A stretch of 64,000 bases of DNA, taken from positions 62,001-126,000 of the forward strand of contig OY820914.1 of NCBI GenBank assembly GCA_963682005.1, read 5' to 3'. Shown here piece after piece: positions 28,348 to 40,300 of the stretch. How positions within the stretch are numbered: the first letter of the stretch is position 1; each line of letters starts with the position of its first letter. The stretch comes from CAIYUC01 sp963682005 (GTDB lineage: Bacteria > Bacteroidota > Bacteroidia > Bacteroidales > FEN-979). Below the pieces are notes generated by a model that was given only the letters and a program-made list of their open reading frames with translations, ran no database searches and was not told where the DNA came from. The position numbers were made by a program, and so were the translations under genes.

Positions 28348-31300
28348 ACTTTGTCTTAACCAGTTTAATGGTTTTCACCATCTGCCCGTCAGCGGTCTTC
28401 AGCGTCAGGGTGGCGGTGTAAACGCCGGCTTCAAGGCTCCAGGCTTCAAGCCTCAGGCTGTGATCGCCTTTTGCTTCTGCTTCATTGACGAGAACTTTTA
28501 CCTCTTGCCCAACAATATTGCAGAGGGTCAGCGTAACCTGGCCGTCATGCGGAAGCATATAGGTGATCTCGCTGACACCGCTGAACGGGTTGGGGTGGTT
28601 TGACAACGACAACCCCTTTACAGCTTCCTGTTCATCAATGCCGATTGTTGAGGCCTGGATTACATCCATGGTAAGGACGGCATCCGGGATCACATTGTAG
28701 TAGTTGTCGGCCAGTTCATTCAGCGGGTCGGATGCCACCGTGAAGCGTATGACATTGCCCGCTGTAAACGTGCTTGCTGTCGTCAATCTGAGATTGACGA
28801 CAGCATCGCCGGCTGCAAAAGTTAAAGGATTGCGTGAATTCCATCCGATCCTCAGCTCATTGCCGTTCACGGCCCAGTCAACCGGGTCGCTGACACCTTG
28901 CATGGTCACATCACTGACATCAACAAGTTCTGACGGGAAGTTCAGGATCAGGGATATTGCGCCCACCCGGCCTGCATCCATTATCCGAACAGGGATAGTG
29001 ATTTCAGTACCTGCTTTTGCCTGCATGAAATTTCCATCTTCAATGATCACAGAAGATCCGCCTTTGGCTCCGCCCGGCATAAAACTGCTATTGAAGTCTC
29101 CATTGACAAGGCTGAGGATATCATAGCTTAATGAGGATCCCGCAACCTCCAGGTCCATCTCCGTCGGCCATTGGGATGCTCCATTATAAGGAACCGTGTT
29201 CGAAAGTATGATATTCCCTGAGGATTTAAAGTAACTCCATGGAGTTCCCGCGGACGTTGTTCTGGCAAACGGGAGACCGAGGATAAAATACTGCTGAACC
29301 ATGTATGCATCTGTTGACTGCATCCAGTAATCGTTCTGGACATCACCGGCCATATATTTCACCGGCTCGATACCCGTCAGATGGGTCGGCCACCAGTTGA
29401 TCAATGCAGCATCTGTTGCATTGATCCCTCCTGCCGGTTTGTTATTCCTGACGATTTTAATGCTGTAACTTCCGTTCACAATATGATTGAAGGTGTATTC
29501 ACCGGATGAATTTGTTACTGACCTGGATACCGTGTCAGGCCCGTTCATCAGGGCCAGGTAGACATTGTTCATCGGAAGGTTAGCCGTCGTCTGTTTATAA
29601 TATTTCAGGGTACCTGAAATGGCAAGACCTGAAATAGCCGTCACGGTGAAGGAGCATTCGGCCGTATTCCCTGCACAATCTTTCACGGTCCAGGTAACGC
29701 CGGTTTCTCCAATCGGGAAGATATAACCATTCAGTGAGGAAGACTGGTTAAGGTTGTTGGTCACCGAAGTAACTGCGCAATTATCACCATAGGTTGGATC
29801 AAACTCAGTTCCGATAGTTGTATAACTGCCGCCGGGAGTTGACCGTTGCTGGTTACCCGGGCAGGTAACCGTAGGATTTACGTTATCATCTATCGTGTAA
29901 GTGTAAACCCAATCGTGGTGGTTGTTTTCGCAGTCAGTATAGGTATAGGTGAAGGTCTTCGTGCCTTCGCATCCATCATATGTTCCACCGGCTATGGGCC
30001 CCGTGGGGATCAATGCTAAACCGCAATTGTCTGTTACCTCAGGCAATTCGGGCGTTACGGCTAATGAAATGCATGCGACCGTTTCGCCATCGTTTTCCGG
30101 CATCGTAAAGTCTTCCCGCTCGATGGTGTAGGTATAAACCCAGTCATGGTGGTTGTTTTCGCAGTCGGTGTAAGTGTAGGTGAAGGTTTTGGTTCCCTCG
30201 CACCCATCATATGTGCCACCGGCTATGGGCCCCGTGGGGATCAATGCTAAACCGCAATTATCGGTCACATCCGGAAGTGTGGGTTCAACTGCAAGCCCAA
30301 TGCATGCGACCGTTTCGCCATCGTTTTCCGGCATCGTAAAGTCTTCCCGCTCGATGGTGTAGGTATAAACCCAGTCATGGTGGTTGCCTTCGCAGTCGGT
30401 GTAAGTGTAGGTGTAAGTCTTTGTTCCTTCACAATCGACATATGTTCCACCGGCTATGGGCCCCGTGGGGATCAATGCTAAACCGCAATTGTCTGTTACC
30501 TCAGGCAATTCCGGCGTTACGGCTAATGAAATGCATGCGACCGTCTCGCCATCGTTCTCCGGCATGGTGAAGTCCTCCCGTTCGATCGTGTAAGTATAGA
30601 CCCAATCATGGTGGTTGTTTTCGCAGTCAGTATAGGTATAGGTGAAGGTCTTCGTGCCTTCGCAGCCATCATAAGTGCCACCGGCTACGGGCCCTGTGGG
30701 GATCAACGCTAAACCGCAATTATCGGTCACATCAGGAAGTGTGGGTTCAACTGCAAGCCCAATGCATGCGACCGTTTCGCCATCGTTTTCCGGCATCGTA
30801 AAGTCCTCCCGCTCGATGGTGTAGGTATAAACCCAGTCATGGTGGTTGCCTTCGCAGTCGGTGTAAGTGTAGGTGTAAGTCTTTGTTCCTTCACAATCGA
30901 CATATGTTCCACCGGTCACGGGCCCCGTGGGGATCAATGCTAAACCGCAATTATCGGTCACATCCGGAAGTGTGGGTTCAACTGCAAGCCCAATGCATGC
31001 GACCGTTTCGCCATCATTTTCCGGCATGGTGAAGTCCTCCCGCTCGATGGTGTAGGTATAAACCCAGTCATTGTGATTGTTTTCGCAGTCAGTATAGGTA
31101 TAGGTGAAGGTCTTCGTGCCTTCGCAGCCATCATAAGTGCCACCGGTCACGAACCCCGTGGGGATCAATGCTAAACCGCAATTGTCTGTTACCTCAGGCA
31201 ATTCCGGCGTTACGGCTAATGAAATGCATGCGACCGTTTCGCCATCGTTTTCCGGCATCGTAAAGTCTTCCCGTTCGATCGTGTAAGTATAGACCCAATC

Positions 31301-34300
31301 ATGGTGGTTGTTTTCGCAGTCAGTATAGGTATAGGTGAAGGTCTTCGTGCCTTCGCAGCCATCATAAGTGCCACCGGTCACGGGCCCCGTGGGGATTAGG
31401 ACCGTTCCGCAATTGTCTGTTACCTCAGGCAATTCGGGCGTTACGGCTAATGAAATGCATGCGACCGTTTCGCCATCGTTTTCCGGCATCGTAAAGTCTT
31501 CCCGCTCGATGGTGTAGGTATAAACCCAATCGTGGTGGTTGCCTTCGCAGTCGGTGTAAGTGTAGGTGTAAGTCTTTGTTCCTTCACAATCGACATATGT
31601 TCCACCGGCTATGGGCCCCGTGGGGATCAATGCTAAACCGCAATTGTCTGTTACCTCAGGCAATTCCGGCGTTACGGCTAATGAAATGCATGCGACCGTT
31701 TCGCCATCGTTTTCCGGCATGGTGAAGTCCTCCCGTTCGATCGTGTAAGTATAGACCCAATCGTGGTGGTTGTTTTCGCAGTCAGTATAGGTATAGGTGA
31801 AGGTCTTCGTGCCTTCGCAGCCATCATAAGTGCCACCGGCTACGGGCCCTGTGGGGATCAACGCTAAACCGCAATTATCGGTCACATCAGGAAGTGTGGG
31901 TTCAACTGCAAGCCCAATGCATGCGACCGTTTCGCCATCGTTTTCCGGCATCGTAAAGTCCTCCCGCTCGATGGTGTAGGTATAAACCCAGTCATGGTGG
32001 TTGCCTTCGCAGTCGGTGTAAGTGTAGGTGTAAGTCTTTGTTCCTTCACAATCGACATATGTTCCACCGGTCACGGGCCCCGTGGGGATCAATGCTAAAC
32101 CGCAATTATCGGTCACATCCGGAAGTGTGGGTTCAACTGCAAGCCCAATGCATGCGACCGTTTCGCCATCGTTTTCCGGCATCGTAAAGTCTTCCCGCTC
32201 GATGGTGTAGGTATAAACCCAGTCATGGTGGTTGCCTTCGCAGTCGGTGTAAGTGTAGGTGAAGGTTTTGGTTCCCTCGCACCCATCATATGTGCCACCG
32301 GCTATGGGCCCCGTGGGGATCAATGCTAAACCGCAATTATCGGTCACATCCGGAAGTGTGGGTTCAACTGCAAGCCCAATGCATGCGACCGTTTCGCCAT
32401 CATTTTCCGGCATGGTAAAGTCCTCGCGCTCGATGGTGTAGGTATAAACCCAGTCATGGTGGTTGCCTTCGCAGTCGGTGTAAGTGTAGGTGAAGGTTTT
32501 GGTTCCCTCGCACCCATCATATGTGCCACCGGCTACGGGCCCTGTGGGGATCAACGCTAAACCGCAATTATCGGTCACATCAGGAAGTGTGGGTTCAACT
32601 GCAAGCCCAATGCATGCGACCGTTTCGCCATCGTTTTCCGGCATCGTAAAGTCCTCCCGCTCGATGGTGTAGGTGTAGACCCAGTCATGGTGGTTGCCTT
32701 CGCAGTCTGTGTAGGTGTAGATGTAGGTTTTTGTGCCTTCACAACCGTCGTAGGTGCCGCCGATGCCGGGGCCTGACGGCGTCAAGACCGCACCACAATT
32801 ATCCGTCACCGTTGGCACTGTTGGTGGAACAGCCAGGGAAATGCAGGCAACCGTTTTGCCATCGTTACCCGGCATCGTGAAATCCCCGGTTACCTTCACT
32901 GTAACTTCTTTCTGGCATGTCGAAGTGCAGCCTTTATCATTGATGATGACCAGGGTTAATGTAAATGAGGCATCACAAACCGATCCTGCATTTACAGTCA
33001 CGGTTCTTGTATTGGCCGCACCCTGGATCGTCCCGTTGCCGCTGATGCTCCATGCATAGGAACTCATCCCGGCAGGGGCTGTGTAAATATTTCCCGTCGA
33101 ATTCGGACAAACCGGATCGTTCCCGGTAATGCTGCAAACCGGCAATGGATTCACTGTGAGTGTCGCCGCATTGGTCGTACAGCTACCCTGTAAATTCGTG
33201 AAAGAAACCCTGTACTGATACCCGCTCAATCCTGTTGTTGCCGGATCGATCGTGAGGGTTGACGTAACTGTGTTTGTAGCGAGAGTCCAATTGTCAGTTT
33301 TACTGTAGGGGGAAGAAATGGTAAGCGTTTGCCATCCATTGATCCCATCGTTGTATTCCCATACCGAAGCAGGCTGGGGAAATGCAACACATGAGGCTGT
33401 AAACGATGTACTACTGCCAGTGCATGCTTCCTTGTTTGACAATCCTCCAGCCGTGCAATCCGGTGCTAATGCAAATTCACCGATCTGGAATGAGCTGAAC
33501 CCTGAAAGGCCGGTTGCAGATAGCGATGTCAACGTCGGCACTCCGGCAACCGCAGGGTAACTCCAGGAGGAACCATTCCATTTCCCGAGAATATAGGATG
33601 AAGGGGTCGTTCCTGCATCATCATCACCGTTCACATAAGAAAACGCAATGTTGTAATTTGCCGGGTCGATACCATTATTGGTGAATGTCCAGGTGCGGTT
33701 TACACTTTTATTGGCATTGATATTCGCGGTTGAAATGCTGGCATGATCCCCTGCTGACGTTGATCCTGTAAGGTATCCGCCGGTCGTGATTCCTGAGAAC
33801 GTAACGGTTACGGGCGTGTAGCTGGCCGGATCTCCGATGAAGAATGTCCGGACAGGGTTTCCTGCGGGAATTTCCCAGCGGAGGTTGCCATAAACGTACT
33901 TCAGGCTGCCTGCGCCTGTTGCAGAAGCGGCAGCCCCCATGGTCAGCATATTCGTACCTGTAATGATCTTCGAATTACTCAAAGTCAGAATGCCAATAAC
34001 AGTTGCATTGACATTATTGAGTGTAAGCCCTGTACTCCCGTTATTAAGCAAGAGGTTATTGAACGTTGAAGCAACGGATCCCCCGATCGATTGCGGATTC
34101 AGACCATTGAAACCAATCCTTCCCCCGTTATGATTGAATGTCCCGTTATTCGTGAAATTCCCCAGCAGGTACATCGATCCTGAACTGGCAACCAGTGTTC
34201 CTGCATTTATGGTAAGGTTTGTAAGATTTACCTGGTTGTTCACGAATGCAAGTGTGCCGTTTCCGGATTTGATGAGGTTGGAGTAACTTGGTATTACCCC

Positions 34301-37300
34301 CCCGACTGTCATTATCCCAGCGCTTACTGTAATACCGATATTTGACATGGTAACGTTCCCGGTCCCCAAATTCAGATCATTGGTGCCCGAAAATATAAAA
34401 TTGCCGGTCCATCTAAGGTCATTGTTGTTTACCAGGGTTATGGGACTACCACTTGTATTATCGATCGTTCCTCCGAAAATTGTGAATGTTCCGGTTCCCG
34501 GTGCACTGGCATGATTGATATTTGTTTGTCCTGCATTCAGGGTTATTCCCGCAGAGAACGTATTTGCTCCTGACAAGGTGAAGGTTCCCGTCCCTTCTTT
34601 GATAATTCCAACGCCAATTCCATCAATGATCCCTGTAATGGAGAGATCAACCGCTGCGGTTGGGGCATCGGCTATTGTAAATGTCCGTGTGGCGTTCAAA
34701 GAGACCGGGCAGGAAATGACAGGTCCGTAAGCACCTGTACCTGCATTGGTCACATTGATATTCCCTCCCAGCGATAATGTACCGGTTCCTGAAATCAGTG
34801 ACCCTGCTGTTGTTCCGCATTCGAGAAGTAGACCTGAGGGATTGCCGAGGTTGTAAGTGCCAAGAAATAACGTGCTTCCACCGGCTATTGTCAGTGTACC
34901 GTTAACTGTAGTGTTGGTACCCAGGGACTTTATCCCGTTTCCATTGAACGCAAGATTGTTAAAGGTTGTGGAAGCAGTACCGGATATCGATTGCGAAGAG
35001 GTGCCAAAAAAGTTGATGGTTCCGGTACCGGCGTTAAAAGTACCGCCATTGTTCACCCAGTCAGTACCGACCGTATGAATGAATGATCCGGCATTGAATG
35101 TAGTACCTGAACCAAGGGTCACCTTATAGGAACAATTGATGATCCCGGCCGCGGTGGCAGTGCAGGTTCCGCTCATGGTGAAGTCTTTGCCAATGTTCAG
35201 CGTGGAGGCAGGCAGAGTTTTTATGCCGCTACCTGACAATGTCAGATTTCCATAGGATTCATTGGCAACAGTTTGATTCGATCCATTGTAATTAACTGTG
35301 GATGTTGGAGAGAATGTGTGTGTCGCATAGTTTGAAGGAAAACTGTTCGTGCCGCCGATCAATAGAGTCCCTGTTATATTTATCCCCCATCCGTTCGTAG
35401 TCCGGTTGCAAGTGTATGCTCCCAGGTCTAAGGATCCGGCAACCTGCAAATTCCCTTGCACGGTGGTATTTACTCCCAGTGTCGTGTTGCCGTTTATGAT
35501 AAGGCTAAAAAATGTCGTGGTTGAACCGGAGATGACCGAAGTACCCGGAAAAGTCACATCGCCTCCAATCGCATTGAAAGTTCCGTTGTTCGTCCAGTTA
35601 CCATAAACACGAAAACTGATCGACGGATCCATTGTTAACGAAGCTCCACTGTTGATTGTAAGATTCCTGCAAACGTTTGATGAGACTCTGATGTATGGAA
35701 AATTGGTCACTCCGGAGGGTATGATCACATCGGTGGTGGATGTTGGTACTCCTCCGCACCAGTTCGTTGCGTCATTCCAGTCGGTGCTGGTTATCCCAAG
35801 CCAGGTTCCTGCGGTACACCCCGGGTTGTTGAACAATATCCCCGTGGATGTCGCAAAATAGGTTGTGTTGATGTTGGTCGCGCCCGAACCCGTGCCGCCC
35901 CAGGAACCTGTGACCTGGTAAAGGTTATTCAGTTTCAGCTTAAGGCAGGAATGGGTAAGTCCGGTACCGAGATCTGCCACCGTTCCGCTGGCAATGGAAA
36001 GAATGCCATCCGTCGTTGTGTTGCCTGCGAATGTCTTGGTATCCGATCCGTTGAGCGAAAGGTTTCCATAATGTTGCGAGCTGTTCAGCGCTGCAATGGA
36101 CTGTGTTGTTCCTACATATGCGATAATGCTTGTACTCCCGATCGAATGCGTGGAAAAATTCGATGGCAGCGTGTTTGTTCCTCCTATCCTGAGGGTGGAG
36201 CCATTGTTTACAGTTAGTGTTCCACCATTGGTGGTACGGTTACAAGTGTGGTTTCCCATATCGAATAAATGTGAAATTGTCAAATCTCCCGAAACGGATA
36301 CATGGTCTGACAGAATCACCCAATTTGCAGAATTACTGATTACAAGGTTATTGAATACTGTGGATGAACCGTAAATATTTTGTTGGGAAGATCCGTTGAA
36401 AGCAACTGTGGAAGAATTGGCAGTGAAAGCCCCGTTATTTGTCCATGTGCCGGAGATTGAAAGGCTGTTCGTGCCGGATATGGCAAGGGATGCGCCACTG
36501 TTGATGGTAAGATTCTGGCATACACCTCCGGATGCCCCGATCACCGGGTAATTCGTCAACCCCGATGGGATGACTACATCGGTGGAGGATGCAGGAATTC
36601 CACCGCACCAGTTTGTTGCATCATTCCAGTCAGTACCCGTTGTCCCAAGCCATGTTCCTGCCGTACAACCCGGGTTGTTGTTCAATATCCCCGAAGTTGC
36701 TGCAAAATACGTGGTGTTGATGTTGGTTGCGCCCGAACCCGTACCTCCCCATGAACCCGTGACCTGGTAAAGGTTGTTGAGCTTCAGCGTGAGAGAGGTA
36801 TGAGTCAAACCTGTACCGAGATTTACCACCGTTCCGCTGGCAATGGAGAGGGTTCCGGTGATTGTAGTATTCAATGAATAAGATTTTGTTCCTGTGCCAC
36901 TAAAGGTGAGATTGGCAAATGTGGTGGGGGTTGTTCCCTGGATCGACTGGGTTAAAGAAGAAGAAAAACTCACAGTACCTGTTTGTCCGTTGAAGTTTCC
37001 TCCGCTGTTGATCCAGGTTCTGCCAACTGTCATTGTATATGAGCCAGCATTAAAAGTCCCTCCGTACAGAATAACATCATATGTGACGTTGATGGGTGCC
37101 AATGCAGTGGATGAACCGCCATCCATCCTGAAATTACTGACGGTCATGGTTGTCGCGGGCATTGTTTTTACGCCGCTTCCTCCAAGACCCAGGAGTCCAT
37201 AGGATTCATTGGTCACTATCTGGTTTGAACCTGCATAACTAAGCATCGAATTTGCCGCAAGGACATGGGTCGCATAATTGGATGGAAAAGTGCCGGTACC

Positions 37301-40300
37301 CCCGATAGTAAGTATCCCGCTGTTCGTAATATTGATGGTTCCGCCATTGGTGGCACGGTCACACGTGAAACCCGATGTTCTCAGGTAGGAGGATATCGTC
37401 AGATCACCTGAAACGGTGATATTGTTCCCCAATGTTACCCAATGTCCGGGTCCGCCGATAACAAGGTTATTGAAGACCGTAGATGAACCATATATATATT
37501 GTGAAGATGATCCGCTGAAGTTGACCGTTGAGCTGTTCGCGGTAAAGGTACCGCTGTTGCTCCAGGTGCCTGCAACGGAAAGGCTGTTGGAACCGGAAAT
37601 TGCAAGGGATGCGCCACTGTTGATGGTAAGATTCCTGCACACACCTCCGGAAGCCCCGATCACCGGGTAGTTGCTTAATCCGGCAGGTATCACCACATCG
37701 GTAGCAGATGTTGGTTTGCCCCCACACCAGTTTACATCATCATTCCAATCGGTGCTTGCTGTGCCAAGCCATGTTCCTGCAGTACAGCCCGGGTTGTTGG
37801 TAAGAATACCCGTGGACGCTGCAAAGTAAGTGGTGTTTATATTGGTTGCGCCGGATCCTGTGCCTCCCCATGAGCCTGTAACCTGGTAGGCTTCGTTAAG
37901 TTTAAGGGTCTGGCAGGAATGAGTGAGCCCGGTACCGAGATCAGCTGCCACGCCACTTGCAATGGAGAGATTACCGTCAGTGGTTGTGTTTCCTGCGAAT
38001 GTTTTGGTTCCCGAGCCTGTGAGAAGCAGGTTCCCGTAATGCTGCGTGCTGTTCAATGCAGCAATGGATTGGCCTGTTCCAAAATATTCGATGAGGCTTG
38101 AACTCCCGATCGAATGGGCGGAGAAGTTCGACGGCAGACTATTCGTTCCGCCGATCCTTACGGTTGATCCGTTTCCGATCGTCAGTGTACCACCGGCTGT
38201 TGACCGGTCGCAGGTAAAGGAACCCAGGGTAAACGTGGTTCCGTCAACCGTGAGGTTTCCTGCAATGCCCAGGTTGAGTCCGAGCGTGGTGCCCCCTGAT
38301 CCGCTAATGAAAAGGTTGTTGAATGCCGGGGAGGTGCCAGTGATGATTTGCGGGGAAGTCCCGTTGAAGGTCACCGTTTGCGAAGCTGCGCTTAACGTGC
38401 CATTATTCGTCCAGTCACCTCCTACCGAAATATTGTGGCTGAGCGGATTGAGCGTGGCTCCTGATCCGATTGTAACATCGTTCAGAACAACAAGGTCATT
38501 CGTGATCAAAGTCATGGATGAATTCAGATAAACGACCAGGTTATACACCGGAACATTTGTCACGAAACCTGCAGAAAATCCGGAATGCCATGCATCCCAG
38601 ATCTGGATCGTGCCACCGGTAACATTGTAGGTGGATGGCATATTCAGGTATTCATATGCAGTGGAATGATTTTGAAAGACGATTGAACCCCCGCTCATGG
38701 TAAAAGAGGATCCCGCCCTGATGTCGAAGTTTGAGTAATCAGGACTGGTGTTTCCAATGGTCCCGGCATTCAGGACACCTCCGCTCTGGTTGTATGTAAC
38801 ACCGATCCCCGAAGTGGCCGAAGGGCGGATGGCCCCTGCTACATTCACAGTTCCGCCTTCTATCGTAATGGCGGCCCCGTTTTGATACATCAGTACGACA
38901 TCACTTACATTGCCGATGTTGGTCGTTCCGGCAGAGTTCCTGAAAAGGCCCCCGTTCAGAATCTCCCACGTGGTATTGCCTCCGGTGATGGTCCCGCCGT
39001 TATTCCAGAATGCGCATCCGCTGCGGATGCTGAAGGTTGTTCCGCTCGGGCAGACCGGTGTGGCGGAGGCGCTTGATAATTTGAAAGTTCCCGTGAACAG
39101 GTTCAGGGCATGACTCAATGAAACCACCGAAACTGCCTCAACGATATAACTTATGTCGCCTTTGGAAACATTCAGGTTATAAAATGTGGAGGTTGATGTA
39201 CCGCTGATCGTTTGAAGCGCACTGTTGCCATTGAATGATACAATCCCTGTATTGGCAGTAAATGTGCCGTCATTGGCCCAGTTGCCGGTAAGGATGAGCG
39301 TGATGCCGTTTGAAATGGCCAGGGAGGCGCCACTGCTGATCGTTAAATTGCGGCAGAATCCTGTTGATCCTGCCAGTATGGGAAACCTGGGTGCGCCGGA
39401 AGGTATCGTTACATCTGTTGATAATGTGGGAACTCCCCCGCACCAGTTGGATGCTGTATTCCAGTCTGTGCTGGTGGTTCCCAGCCATGTTCCGGCTGTA
39501 CAGCCCGGGTTGTTGGTAAGAATACCCGTGGATGCTGCAAAGTAGGTGGTGTTGAGGTTGGCTGCTCCCGAACCTGTACCGCCCCAGGATCCTGTGCTCT
39601 GGTACACGCCATTCAGCTTTAGTGACGGCGTTATATGGGATTGGCCGGTACCGAGGTCGGCAACCACACCGCCGGCGATTGACAGGCCTGCATCAATTGT
39701 GGTGTTGCCTGCAAATGTTTTTGTTCCGGAACCTGAAAGCAAAAGGGTTCCATAATGCTGTGAATTGTTCAGTGCTGCAATGGATTGATCGGTTCCAAAA
39801 TATTCGATCGTGCTTGTTGCACCAACCGCATGCACGGAAAAATTGGAAGGCAGGGTGTTTGTTCCCCCGATCCTGAGAGTGGAGCTGTTTCCGATGGAGA
39901 AGGTGCCGTCGGTCGTTGACCGGTTGCAGGTATATGAACCCAGGGTAAACGTGGTTCCGTCAACAGTGAGGTTTCCCGCTATGCTCAGGCTGAGTCCGAG
40001 CGTGGTGCCCCCTGATCCGCTAATGAAAAGGTTGTTGAATGCCGGGGAAGTGCCATTGATGGTTTGCGGGGAGGTGCCGTTAAAGGTCACTGTTTGCGAA
40101 GCGGCGCTTAACGTGCCATTATTCGTCCAGTCCCCTCCTACCGTAATATTGTTGCTGTTAGGATTAAACGTGGCTCCTGAGCCAATGGTTACATCGTTCA
40201 GAACATCAAGGTTATACGTGATCACAGACGCGAAGCAGGTTGGAAATACAACCAGGTTATACACCGGAACATTGGTGATGAACCCTGCAGAAACCCCGGA

